Shown here in pieces: positions 34,740 to 42,963 of a stretch of 64,000 bases of DNA. Made by a program: the position numbers and the translations under genes. The first letter of the stretch is position 1, and each line of letters begins with the position of its first letter. The DNA is taken from NCBI RefSeq assembly GCF_007829335.1, contig NZ_VIWO01000001.1, positions 1,426,001 to 1,490,000 on the forward strand, given 5' to 3'. The stretch comes from Chitinophaga polysaccharea. Lineage in GTDB: Bacteria > Bacteroidota > Bacteroidia > Chitinophagales > Chitinophagaceae. The notes under the pieces were generated by a model. That model did no database searches. It saw only the letters and a program-made list of their open reading frames with translations, and was not told the DNA's origin.

Positions 34740-35894
34740 ATGGAATATATTCAACAAAATTTCAATGTCAACTTTTCTTACGGAGTGTTCTTCAGCAGTC
34801 ATTTATTCGATCCTGCCAATAACTGTTTAGCGACTTTCCTGGAGTCGAAGGCGGAAGATGCTTATGTAAAGAAATTGCTTGTAGTGCTCGATGGGGGTGT
34901 AGCGGCACATCACCCACAGCTAACCCAACAAATCCAACAATATTTCCGGCAGGTAAAAGGTTTTCAGCTGGCCCCGGAAATTATTACGCTCGCAGGCGGC
35001 GAGTCGGTGAAGAACGACCTGTCTTTGCTTTTCAGCCTGGTAGATGCCATTGACAAGTATGGTATTGATCGCCACTCCTATGTGATTGGCATCGGCGGCG
35101 GTTCCCTCCTGGATATGGTCGGATTTGCAGCCGCCATTTCTCATCGCGGAGTAAAACATATCAGGATACCTACCACCGTATTATCACAAAATGATTCCGG
35201 TGTAGGCGTAAAGAACGGCGTTAATTATAAGGGCAAGAAAAATTTCCTCGGCTCCTTTGCACCGCCGGCGGCAGTGTTTAATGATCCCGTATTTTTAACC
35301 ACCCTCGATGCACGCGACTGGTGCTCCGGGATGGTAGAAGCAGTGAAGGTGGCGCTTATCAAGGATGCGGCTTTCTTTGAACGGATAGAAGCAACCGCCG
35401 TAGCGATGACTGCCGGCGATATGCCCGCCATGCAGGAATTGATTTACCGTTGTGCGGAATTACACATACAACATATTGGCGGCGCCGGAGATCCGTTTGA
35501 AAGTGGCTCTTCCCGCCCGCTGGATTTCGGTCACTGGAGCGCTCATAAACTGGAACAACTCACCAACTTTGAGCTACGCCATGGAGAAGCCGTATCTATC
35601 GGTATTGCACTCGACAGCGTATATTCGTTTCTGTTAGGATGGTTGTCTGAACAGGATATGCAGCGTATTTTAACCGTGTTGAAAAATATGCACCTGCCGG
35701 TATGGCATCCGCTATTGGAAAAGCAGGACGATAAAGACTCTCCTGTAATAGCGGGACTGGAAGAATTCCGTGAACACCTGGGAGGACGCTTAACCATTTC
35801 CCTGCTCCGCGCTATCGGTAAAGGAGAAGAAGTCCACCAGATGAACCTTGATTTGTTATACCAGGCAGTGGATATCTGCAAAAATAATCAGTGA
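34740..35894 (+). CDS. eboD: EboD, 3-dehydroquinate-synthase-like sugar phosphate cyclase
   Basis: 384 residues. The dehydroquinate synthase fold is plain: GIGGGSLLDMVGFAA (NAD site, about 117-131), PTTVLSQNDSGVGVKNGVN (144-162), and zinc ligands Glu200 (GMVEAVK), His265 (DFGHWSAH) and His281 (RHGEAVSIGI). The 16-residue gap between the two His matches true DHQ synthase. Sugar phosphate cyclases of this superfamily also make valiolones and related cyclitols; EboD proteins form their own group with unknown substrate. It overlaps eboE by one base and begins the second ebo half. Confidence 0.9.
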   Translation: MEYIQQNFNVNFSYGVFFSSHLFDPANNCLATFLESKAEDAYVKKLLVVLDGGVAAHHPQLTQQIQQYFRQVKGFQLAPEIITLAGGESVKNDLSLLFSLVDAIDKYGIDRHSYVIGIGGGSLLDMVGFAAAISHRGVKHIRIPTTVLSQNDSGVGVKNGVNYKGKKNFLGSFAPPAAVFNDPVFLTTLDARDWCSGMVEAVKVALIKDAAFFERIEATAVAMTAGDMPAMQELIYRCAELHIQHIGGAGDPFESGSSRPLDFGHWSAHKLEQLTNFELRHGEAVSIGIALDSVYSFLLGWLSEQDMQRILTVLKNMHLPVWHPLLEKQDDKDSPVIAGLEEFREHLGGRLTISLLRAIGKGEEVHQMNLDLLYQAVDICKNNQ

Positions 35895-37102
35895 TGAAAA
35901 CAGCGATTGGCCATCTCACCTACTGTACAAACATTCATCCCGGCGAAAGCTGGGGCGATCATTTTGCACAACTGAAAAAATTTATACCTGCTATCAAGCA
36001 ACAGGTATCCCCGGATCAGCCCTTCGGCATTGGGCTGCGACTGGCCAATACCGCCAGCCTGGAACTCAGCAGGGAAGAACACCTGAAAGCATTTCAGCAA
36101 TGGCTGAAGGAGAATGATTGCTATGTATTTACGATGAATGGATTTCCCTATGGCGGATTTCATAACATAGTGGTAAAAGACCAGGTACATGCCCCTGATT
36201 GGACTAACGCCGATCGCGTAGCCTATACCATTCGCCTGTTCCGCATCTTGGCGGCCTTACTACCCGCTGGCATGGAAGGAGGCGTATCTACCAACCCACT
36301 CACTTATAAGTTTTGGTGCAATCGCTGTGAGGAAGAAAAGAACTCCTTTACCGAAAGCGCTACGTTAAATATGTTGCTGGTACTGGAACAGCTGGTACGC
36401 ATTCACCGCAGCGGTGGCCCGCTGATGCACCTCGACGTGGAGCCTGAGCCGGATGGGCTGATGGAAAATACCAGCGAATATATCAGCTGGTATTTTGACG
36501 AGCTGTTGCCCGCAGGTATTCCGTTTATTAAAGAGAAATTTGACGTGGATGACCAGGAAGCAGCAGACATCATTAAAAACCATATCCAGTTGTGCTACGA
36601 CGTTTGTCATTTTGCACTGGTATATGAGGCGCCGCAGCGGGTGCTGGAAAGACTTCACCACTATGGTCTGAAAGTAGGTAAACTGCAAATCAGCGCAGCA
36701 TTAAAGGCTGATATGCCGGCAAATACGGCCGCCAGGAAAGAAGTGACCGATGCGTTCCGCCGGTTCAATGAACCGGTGTACCTGCACCAGGTAATTGCCC
36801 GGAAAAAAGATGGTAACTTTATCCACTATCCTGATTTGCCACAAGCCCTGGCGGACGAGGATAACCCGGAAGTAACAGAATGGCGCTCTCATTTTCATGT
36901 ACCTGTATTCCTCGATCAATTCGGCATTCTGCAATCTACACAGGAAGATATTAAACAGGTACTGGCGTTACAACGGCAACAACCATTCACCGCACACCTG
37001 GAAGTAGAAACATACACCTGGGATGTGCTGCCTCCTGAATTAAAACAGGAAATGTCGTTGTCGGTTTCGAGGGAGCTCAATTGGATCAAAGCACAGGCGT
37101 AA
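35894..37102 (+). CDS. eboE: EboE, xylose-isomerase-like TIM-barrel protein
   Basis: 402 residues. The ATG at 35894 overlaps the eboD stop (TGATG), showing translational coupling; a GTG one codon earlier is possible. The protein resembles sugar phosphate isomerase/epimerase barrels: HLDVEPEPDG with acidic metal ligands, CYDVCHFALVYE, and a late EVETYTWDVLP strand that supplies another acid. The family has been named a metabolite traffic protein because ebo genes are needed for moving a scytonemin precursor to the periplasm in cyanobacteria; an enzymatic isomerase role is equally possible. Confidence 0.87.
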   Translation: MKTAIGHLTYCTNIHPGESWGDHFAQLKKFIPAIKQQVSPDQPFGIGLRLANTASLELSREEHLKAFQQWLKENDCYVFTMNGFPYGGFHNIVVKDQVHAPDWTNADRVAYTIRLFRILAALLPAGMEGGVSTNPLTYKFWCNRCEEEKNSFTESATLNMLLVLEQLVRIHRSGGPLMHLDVEPEPDGLMENTSEYISWYFDELLPAGIPFIKEKFDVDDQEAADIIKNHIQLCYDVCHFALVYEAPQRVLERLHHYGLKVGKLQISAALKADMPANTAARKEVTDAFRRFNEPVYLHQVIARKKDGNFIHYPDLPQALADEDNPEVTEWRSHFHVPVFLDQFGILQSTQEDIKQVLALQRQQPFTAHLEVETYTWDVLPPELKQEMSLSVSRELNWIKAQA

Positions 37103-37185
37103 CAACGGCAGGAAGCCGCTAAAAACTTGCTTTTCTGCCACCTGAATTATAGCTTTATACCGGAATTGTAACGGCGATCGTATTT

Positions 37186-38553
37186 ATGAGAAAGACAGTA
37201 GTTATTGATGTAGTAGGGCTCTCCTCTTCTTTGCTGGAGCACCTGCCTTTTATAAAGGCTTACACACAGCAGCGGCACCTGGCCACGGTGATGCCGATGT
37301 TACCGGCGGTTACCACGTCGGTACAAAGCACCTATCTTACCGGCCAATGGCCCAGCGAACATGGTATTGTAGGCAATGGCTGGTACGACAGAACAGATGC
37401 AGAAGTGAAATTCTGGAAACAATCCAATAAACTGGTAGATGCCCCAAAAATATGGGACCGCGCCCGTAAACTGGACCCTTCCTTTACCTGTTCGCAAATG
37501 TGCTGGTGGTACAACATGTACGCCAATGTGGACTATTCCCTCACACCGCGCCCCAACTACTTGTCTGACGGCCGTAAAGTACCAGATTGTTATACTACTC
37601 CCGCTACACTCCGGGATTACCTGACCGAACAACTCGGTAAATTTCCCCTGTTTAATTACTGGGGCCCTACCGCCAGCATTAAATCCAGTCAGTGGATCGC
37701 AGATGCCACTATCCTGACCGATAAACTATATCATCCAACCCTCACCTTCGTATACCTGCCTCACCTGGATTACTGTTTACAGAAGTTTGGGCAGGACTCG
37801 GTGCGCAACGCAAAAGAGCTGAGCGAAATTGACGGGGTCGTGAAGCAACTGATCACCTATTATCAGCAACAAAACTGTGATCCGATTGTATTATCAGAGT
37901 ATGGGATTACCAATGTAAATAATCCTGTTCATCTCAACAGGATACTCCGGGAACAGGGACTGCTGGCCCTGCGGGTGGAAAATGGCCTGGAGCTGCTGGA
38001 TGCCGGTGCTTCCAAAGCTTTTGCGGTAGCAGATCACCAGATCGCGCATATTTATATCAACGATCCTTCCTGTTACAAGCAGGTGCGTAATATCCTGGAA
38101 AATGTACCTGGCGTACAACTCGTACTGGACCGGGAGGGTAAACGGCAACACCACCTGAGTCATGCCCGCGCGGGCGACCTGGTGGCGGTGGCAGATGCTA
38201 ATAGCTGGTTTACTTACTACTACTGGATGGATGATAAAAAGGCGCCGGATTTTGCCCGATTGGTCGAAATCTTCCGAAAACCAGGGTATGATCCGGTAGA
38301 GATGTTTATGGATCCTGCAGATCCGTTCATTAAACTGAAGGCGGCGGGCAAACTGTTGAAGAAGAAACTGGGCTTCCGTTACCTGATGAACGTTATTCCG
38401 CTGGATGCTACATTGATTAAGGGGTCTCACGGCAGGTTGGAAGAAAACCCGGCTTATCACCCGGTAGTGATCAGCTCCGAACCGGCTTCCAAATCCCAGT
38501 TACAGGCAATTGACGTATATGACGTGATATGGAACCAATTGACCGGTAAATAA
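37186..38553 (+). CDS. eboF: EboF, nucleotide pyrophosphatase/phosphodiesterase-like protein
   Basis: 455 residues, no signal peptide. Alkaline-phosphatase superfamily: DVVG metal Asp8, the nucleophile region LPAVTTSVQSTYLTG with probable Thr43, PSEHGIVGNGW, the YLPHLDYCLQKFG segment, and late SHGR. Where classic members have SDHG the sequence reads SEYGIT, so one metal site may be altered or use other ligands. It lies 83 bp after eboE and is the sixth ebo gene. It may remove or transfer a phosphoryl group from the cyclitol-like product. Cytosolic location is inferred from the missing signal. Confidence 0.85.
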   Translation: MRKTVVIDVVGLSSSLLEHLPFIKAYTQQRHLATVMPMLPAVTTSVQSTYLTGQWPSEHGIVGNGWYDRTDAEVKFWKQSNKLVDAPKIWDRARKLDPSFTCSQMCWWYNMYANVDYSLTPRPNYLSDGRKVPDCYTTPATLRDYLTEQLGKFPLFNYWGPTASIKSSQWIADATILTDKLYHPTLTFVYLPHLDYCLQKFGQDSVRNAKELSEIDGVVKQLITYYQQQNCDPIVLSEYGITNVNNPVHLNRILREQGLLALRVENGLELLDAGASKAFAVADHQIAHIYINDPSCYKQVRNILENVPGVQLVLDREGKRQHHLSHARAGDLVAVADANSWFTYYYWMDDKKAPDFARLVEIFRKPGYDPVEMFMDPADPFIKLKAAGKLLKKKLGFRYLMNVIPLDATLIKGSHGRLEENPAYHPVVISSEPASKSQLQAIDVYDVIWNQLTGK

Positions 38554-38559
38554 CCAATT

Positions 38560-39165
38560 ATGTATAAATATGGTTGTGCCCTGATGATGCTGCTGCTCTT
38601 GTCGGTAAACTTGCTGGCGCAGGATACCGCCTGGCTGGAAACGTTTAACCGGGAGCGTATTCATACCACCAAAACGGCCATGGTTGTGCTGGGCGGGTGG
38701 TCGGTGGCCAATATCGCCACGGGACTGGTCGGCATGGGGCAAGCTGGTGGGGAAGCCAAATATTTCCACCAGATGAATGTTATCTGGAATGCGGTGAACC
38801 TGGGCATAGCTGCCGCAGGCTATTTTGGCAACCGCAAACTCAATCCCGCCAGCTATAATATCCAAGGCAGTATCCGCGAGCAAAATAAGATAGAAAAGAT
38901 TTACCTCGTCAATGGCGCCCTCGACCTGGCCTATATCATGGGAGGACTCTACGCCCGGGAATACGGGAAAAACCAAACCGGGAAAGAGCAGGACCGCTGG
39001 AAGGGATATGGCTCTTCTATCCTCTTGCAGGGCGGGTTCCTGTTGTTGTACGATATCGTGAATATCAGTATCCATCACCGCCATGGCAAAGTTCTCAACA
39101 AAAAATTTGATGGTATGCAACTGTCCTTTGCCCCTGGCCGCATCAGCGCCGGCCTCACCTTTTAA
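38560..39165 (+). CDS. Small membrane protein directly after eboF, DUF6992-like
   Basis: 201 residues, starting 6 bp after the eboF stop, so cotranscribed and probably coupled. A signal peptide (1-20, ending LLAQ) precedes four hydrophobic segments, near 41-61, 75-91, 113-132 and 149-166, with a polar linker between segments three and four. It resembles proteins labelled DUF6992 in Bacteroidota, but I am not certain of the family. Its tight link to eboF suggests a seventh, membrane-bound member of this ebo locus, perhaps for export of the product; that is inference. Confidence 0.7.
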   Translation: MYKYGCALMMLLLLSVNLLAQDTAWLETFNRERIHTTKTAMVVLGGWSVANIATGLVGMGQAGGEAKYFHQMNVIWNAVNLGIAAAGYFGNRKLNPASYNIQGSIREQNKIEKIYLVNGALDLAYIMGGLYAREYGKNQTGKEQDRWKGYGSSILLQGGFLLLYDIVNISIHHRHGKVLNKKFDGMQLSFAPGRISAGLTF

Positions 39166-39214
39166 TGCGTTCATCACAAAAGCGATGACTGGGAAGTTTA
39201 TTATGCTATATTTA

Positions 39215-39228
39215 TGCAACCGATTGTA
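39215..39228. promoter_or_regulatory. LacI-type operator upstream of the Gfo/Idh/MocA gene
   Basis: TGCAACCGATTGTA, 45 bp before the start. It matches the sites at 58617-58630 and 58706-58719 in the pattern TRCAANCGATTGYA, with inverted CAA/TTG arms around a central CG as in LacI/GalR-family operators. No LacI-type gene is in the window. Confidence 0.6.
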
Positions 39229-39273
39229 ATTTTTTGATACCGTTAATTAAAACGCGTAAATAACAGGAACGTT

Positions 39274-40611
39274 ATGAAAAGAAGAGATTTTATAAAAACC
39301 GGTACCATGGCCGGTTTAGGAGCAGGATTAACTATTCTCAATTTCCCTGTTTTCGGGAAAAATGCCCCCAGCAATAAGCTGGTGCTGGGCGTAATGGGCG
39401 TTAATTCGAGGGGCAACTGGTTGGCCCAATGCGCGGCCAAGTTACCCGGTGCGGAAATTGGCTACATCTGCGATGTGGAAGACGGTGCCATCGCCAAAGG
39501 CCTCAAAGCCATTGCAGGCGCTCAGCAAAGGCAACCTACTGTGATCAAGGACATCCGCAAATTATTGGAGCGCAAAGATTTTGATGCCCTGTTTGTGGCC
39601 ACCCCCGACCACTGGCATGCACCAGCGGCTATCATGGCCACAGCAGCCGGTAAGCACGTATATGTGGAAAAACCCTGTGCCCACAACCCCCATGAAGGAG
39701 AGCTGCTCACCGCAGCCGCCAAAAAGTACAACCGGCTGGTGCAAATGGGTAACCAGCGCCGTTCCTGGCCCAACCTGCAACAGGCCGTAAAGGAAGTAAA
39801 AGAACAGCAGGTGCTGGGAAAGGTATACTATGGAAAAGGATGGTATGTGAATAACCGCGCACCTATCGGTATTGGTAAGAAAATACCGGTACCGGCTACA
39901 CTGGATTGGGATTTATGGCAGGGACCCGCTCCCCGCCGCGACTACCTGGATAACATCGTTCACTATAACTGGCATTGGCGCTGGAACTGGGGCACCTCAG
40001 AAACCTGCAACAACGCCACCCATGAGCTGGATTGCCTGCGTTGGTTTATGGACGTGGAATTCCCGACTAAAGTTACCTCTGCCGGCGGGCGCTATGCTTA
40101 TCCGCCGGATGACTGGGAAACGCCCGATACCCAGATGCTGCAATTCGAATTTGAAGGGAACAAGGCCATTACCTGGGAAGGTCGTAGCTGTAGCCCATTT
40201 GAACTAGAAGCGGCGGGCCGCGGTTTTGCCCTGTTTGGCGAAAACGGAAGCCTGTATAATTCGGGTGGCGATAATTATAAACTGATTGACCCTAAAGGAA
40301 AGGTGATTAAAGAGGTGAAACAATCTGCCAATCCAAACCAGAGCGTCACCAACACCGTGAGTCCCGCCGGTGAATTTTACGATGCCGTGCATATCAATAA
40401 CTTCCTGGAAAGTATACGGGGCAACGCTACCCTGAATTCTGAGATCAATATCGGCTATCGCAGTACCCTGCTTTGTTTGCTGGGCAATATTGCACAACGC
40501 AGTGGACGCATATTGTATACTGACCCCACCAACGGCCATATCCTCAACGATAAGGAGGCCATGCAGATGTGGGAAAGAACCTACGAAAAAGGTTGGGCGC
40601 CCAAAGTATAA
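39274..40611 (+). CDS. Tat-exported Gfo/Idh/MocA-family oxidoreductase
   Basis: 445 residues. The N-terminus KRRDFIKTGTMAGLGAGL is a twin-arginine signal, so the folded enzyme with its NAD(P) cofactor is sent to the periplasm. The Rossmann domain starts KLVLGVMGVNSRG (about 30-42); FVATPDHWHAP and VYVEKPCAHNP are the usual family motifs, with Lys in EKP as catalytic residue. Such proteins oxidise or isomerise sugars and can form 3-keto sugars or act as retaining NAD-dependent glycosidases (GH109-like). A DUF1080 protein, a family known for 3-keto-disaccharide hydrolysis, shares its operator type at 58.6 kb. Confidence 0.92.
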   Translation: MKRRDFIKTGTMAGLGAGLTILNFPVFGKNAPSNKLVLGVMGVNSRGNWLAQCAAKLPGAEIGYICDVEDGAIAKGLKAIAGAQQRQPTVIKDIRKLLERKDFDALFVATPDHWHAPAAIMATAAGKHVYVEKPCAHNPHEGELLTAAAKKYNRLVQMGNQRRSWPNLQQAVKEVKEQQVLGKVYYGKGWYVNNRAPIGIGKKIPVPATLDWDLWQGPAPRRDYLDNIVHYNWHWRWNWGTSETCNNATHELDCLRWFMDVEFPTKVTSAGGRYAYPPDDWETPDTQMLQFEFEGNKAITWEGRSCSPFELEAAGRGFALFGENGSLYNSGGDNYKLIDPKGKVIKEVKQSANPNQSVTNTVSPAGEFYDAVHINNFLESIRGNATLNSEINIGYRSTLLCLLGNIAQRSGRILYTDPTNGHILNDKEAMQMWERTYEKGWAPKV

Positions 40612-40627
40612 AACCCGTTTTTATAAG

Positions 40628-40706
40628 AGGAATTCTGAGAAAAGGCGAAAGGCCGGATTTGAAAAAAAATATCTCCGGAGGCTAACAACCTGTACTCGGA
40701 ATTCCT
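40628..40706 (+). repeat. Long interrupted inverted repeat after the oxidoreductase gene
   Basis: AGGAATTCTGAG (40628-40639) pairs with CTCGGAATTCCT (40695-40706), 11 of 12 bases, with a smaller GGCCGGAT/ATCTCCGG pairing inside. No T run follows, so it is a structured 3' end rather than a classic terminator. Confidence 0.45.
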
Positions 40707-40900
40707 ATCTTTACATATCTTGAAACCCTTTCTCCTATTAGGTTTATAGACTAGCAATAAATATAATAAGTTGTTATCCTCCATAACTTTTAGTTATCGC
40801 TTTTATTTGTTTATGGAATGTGGTTCCCCTAATTTTGGTTACCTGTAATTTTATAACCAACCACACCAACCTGGTATATTTCCCCGGAGGGGATGATCAC

Positions 40901-41683
40901 ATGGAGTTTTTACAACAATCTCAGTACCTGCCAGTATTACTGATAGGTTTAATAGTAGGTTATTTGTCCGGTTTATTGGGTAAAGGAGGCAGTGCTATCA
41001 GCACACCTGCTTTGCAGATATTTGCCGGGGTAAACCCCTTCTTTGCGCTGGCATCTCCACTGCCGGCATCTATCACCAGCACTTTATCTGCCACCGCCGT
41101 GTATAGTAAAGAAAAATTGTTTAACCGCCGGGTAATCCTGCTGGGCGCTGCTTTTGGCGTTCCTGCTACCATTTTGGGTTCCTGGTTGAGTAGTTATTTG
41201 CCGGGGAAGTCGTTGATGATCATGACCGCCCTCTTTATTATGATTACAGGTTTGTCGTTGTTGTATTCCTTTCTACGGGAGAAACCCGTTAATGAAAACC
41301 GCCTGGAAAGCAGTGAGGTGCCGGGAGGTAAGCTGGTAGCTGCCGCGTTGTTTATTGGCTTTTTATCAGGCCTGCTGGCCAATGCCGGTGGGATATTATT
41401 CAGCTCTTTTTTTATAAAGCAATTGAAGATGCCCATTAAGCAGGCGCTGGCGTGTGCAGTGGTATTATCGGCGGTATTGTCGATACCTGGCGCAATTACA
41501 CACTGGTGCCTGGGGCATATAGATTGGAATATTGCATTGTTATTGTCGCTCACTGCATTTCCCGCTTCTTACCTGGGGGCTAAAACAGCGGTAAAAATGA
41601 AAACACCGGTACTCGAAAAATTATTTGCACTTACCCTGGTCGTATTTGGCGTATACGACATCTTCTTCACGATCTGGAAATAA
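40901..41683 (+). CDS. TauE/SafE-family membrane permease
   Basis: 260 residues from the ATG at 40901, which has a purine-rich GGAGGGG 14 bp before it and opens into the first helix; a start at 40820 would add 27 residues without support. Eight hydrophobic helices in two repeats are visible, each with the family motif: GYLSGLLGKGGSAISTPAL near the N-terminus and GFLSGLLANAGGILFSSFF in the middle. The family exports or imports sulfite, sulfoacetate or related anions; the substrate here is unknown. It ends next to the stop of the convergent MmcQ/YjbR gene with no gap. Confidence 0.88.
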   Translation: MEFLQQSQYLPVLLIGLIVGYLSGLLGKGGSAISTPALQIFAGVNPFFALASPLPASITSTLSATAVYSKEKLFNRRVILLGAAFGVPATILGSWLSSYLPGKSLMIMTALFIMITGLSLLYSFLREKPVNENRLESSEVPGGKLVAAALFIGFLSGLLANAGGILFSSFFIKQLKMPIKQALACAVVLSAVLSIPGAITHWCLGHIDWNIALLLSLTAFPASYLGAKTAVKMKTPVLEKLFALTLVVFGVYDIFFTIWK

Positions 41684-42040
41684 TCAGGCGTGGGCCTTCA
41701 TTTTATGGATAGCTTCCTGTTCAAAGGGAGGCAATGAATTTACAATCAGCTCATATGCATTCTGCAGGAAGGTTTCGAGTTCAGGCTCCGGCAGCATATT
41801 TTCATTGTTTAACTGTACCCAATGGTAACGCGCCAGGTGAGGCGCAGGTACAATCCCGGGCCGGGATATCAATTGGTGAAACTGTGATTGACTACACTTG
41901 AAAGACACCCGGTGAGGAGGGTCGAGGGAAAGCATACAAAATAGTTTCTCGCCTACATAAAAGCGCAGCTCATTGTCCCACTTTTTTTCAGTGATGACCG
42001 CCGGGAGAGACCGGCACAAATCCAGGGTGTGATCAAACAT
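41684..42040 (-). CDS. MmcQ/YjbR family protein
   Basis: 118 residues. The family core is visible: the start DHTLDLCRSLPAVITEKKW, the KLFCMLSL strand, and YHWVQLNNENMLPEPELETFL. These small proteins have a double-wing fold that resembles a DNA-binding domain, but no target or reaction is established. A 31-bp interrupted palindrome lies 70 bp upstream (42110-42140). Confidence 0.87.
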   Translation of the reverse strand: MFDHTLDLCRSLPAVITEKKWDNELRFYVGEKLFCMLSLDPPHRVSFKCSQSQFHQLISRPGIVPAPHLARYHWVQLNNENMLPEPELETFLQNAYELIVNSLPPFEQEAIHKMKAHA

Positions 42041-42109
42041 AACAGCAGGTTTTAAAGAATATTATTTAAAGCCGCTTTTTAGAACGGCTGATACCGACAA
42101 CAAATGTCA

Positions 42110-42140
42110 CGCATTAACATATTAAAATATGACGTATGCG
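42110..42140. promoter_or_regulatory. Interrupted 31-bp palindrome
   Basis: Outer arms CGCAT/ATGCG and inner arms CATATT/AATATG, centred on AA at 42124-42125, with 3- and 4-base unpaired spacers. It could be an operator for the mmcQ-type gene; it is AT-rich in its centre, so chance contributes. Confidence 0.4.
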
Positions 42141-42349
42141 TGGCTAACGTAACAACTAAGCTGTAAATAGTGATTGAATTGCCTTATAAAAATAGGAAAT
42201 AAAACGCAATATACGGTGTTAAAAAAGTATTGCCGTGGTTGCTGGCAATTCCAGAACTGGTTACTGGGTTGTATTCAGTACCGGTTGTTCATAATTTATT
42301 AATCAAAATTTAATTACCCGGAACCAGCCGGCTAATTCCCATAGGCCTT

Positions 42350-42357
42350 TAGCTTTG
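42350..42357 (+). promoter_or_regulatory. -7 box of the YhcH/YjgK-type gene
   Basis: TAGCTTTG is an exact TAnnTTTG and would give a leader of about 50 bases. Confidence 0.5.
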
Positions 42358-42414
42358 TGGCTTTGAGAAAGAAAAAAAAGTATCTTGCCCCTGGATTAAT
42401 ACTTTTTACAGCAC

Positions 42415-42873
42415 ATGATACTGGACTTACTGTCGAATGCTCCTCTTTACTACCGTTTAGGCGTTAAATTTATCAAGGCTTTTGAATACCTGGCACAAAC
42501 CGACCTGGCAGCACTTGATAAAGGAAAATATGAAATAGAGGGCAACAATATTTTCGCAATCGTTAACGAATACGATACCGTGGATGCAGCTACTGAACAG
42601 ATGGAATCGCACAAACAATATATCGATGTCCAATACATAGTATCCGGGTCAGAGCTGATAGGGCACGACTTCCTGAAAGACCAGCAGCCCTCTAAAGCAT
42701 ATGATGAGGCAACAGACTACCAGTTGTTTGCAGAAGATCCTATGTTTTTCTCGAGGCTGGAAAAAGGCATGTTTGCTATTTTCTTTCCTACAGATTTACA
42801 CATGCCTAATATCAAGGTAAGTACACCTGCGCCGGTGAAAAAAGTTGTGGTAAAGATAGCCGTTAACTTATAG
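42415..42873 (+). CDS. YhcH/YjgK/YiaL family protein
   Basis: 152 residues, the normal length of this cupin-like family (related to EbgC). Key marks are GKYEIEGNNIFAIVNEY, then SHKQYIDVQYIVSG, and FFPTDLHMPNIKV with metal-ligand His and Glu residues. Members act as sugar mutarotases or lyase-like helpers in the use of sialic acid, galactosides or rare sugars. No sugar operon adjoins it directly, so the substrate is not assigned. A hairpin lies 12 bp after the stop. Confidence 0.9.
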   Translation: MILDLLSNAPLYYRLGVKFIKAFEYLAQTDLAALDKGKYEIEGNNIFAIVNEYDTVDAATEQMESHKQYIDVQYIVSGSELIGHDFLKDQQPSKAYDEATDYQLFAEDPMFFSRLEKGMFAIFFPTDLHMPNIKVSTPAPVKKVVVKIAVNL

Positions 42874-42885
42874 TATATTGTTCCC

Positions 42886-42915
42886 GGCATCCTGGTCGAC
42901 GGTGTTCAGGATGCC
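42886..42915 (+). terminator. Hairpin between yhcH-type gene and ECF sigma gene
   Basis: GGCATCCTG (42886-42894) and CAGGATGCC (42907-42915), perfect 9-bp arms with a 12-base loop. No T run follows, so termination is uncertain. Confidence 0.5.
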
Positions 42916-42963
42916 CGTAATTGTGCACTACCTCGTTTTCCACTTATGAAATAGCAGTGACCG

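Larger units (their letters stand above)
42041..42414. other. Divergent noncoding region between mmcQ- and yhcH-type genes
   Basis: 374 bp without a gene. It holds the interrupted palindrome at 42110-42140 and, toward the right-hand gene, a -7 box TAGCTTTG at 42350-42357. No -33 TTTG was found at the right distance. Confidence 0.5.

Noticed and set aside
38500..39219. 239-residue open frame on the minus strand
   Set aside because: It covers the small membrane-protein gene after eboF, which is favoured by its signal peptide, membrane segments and 6-bp spacing.
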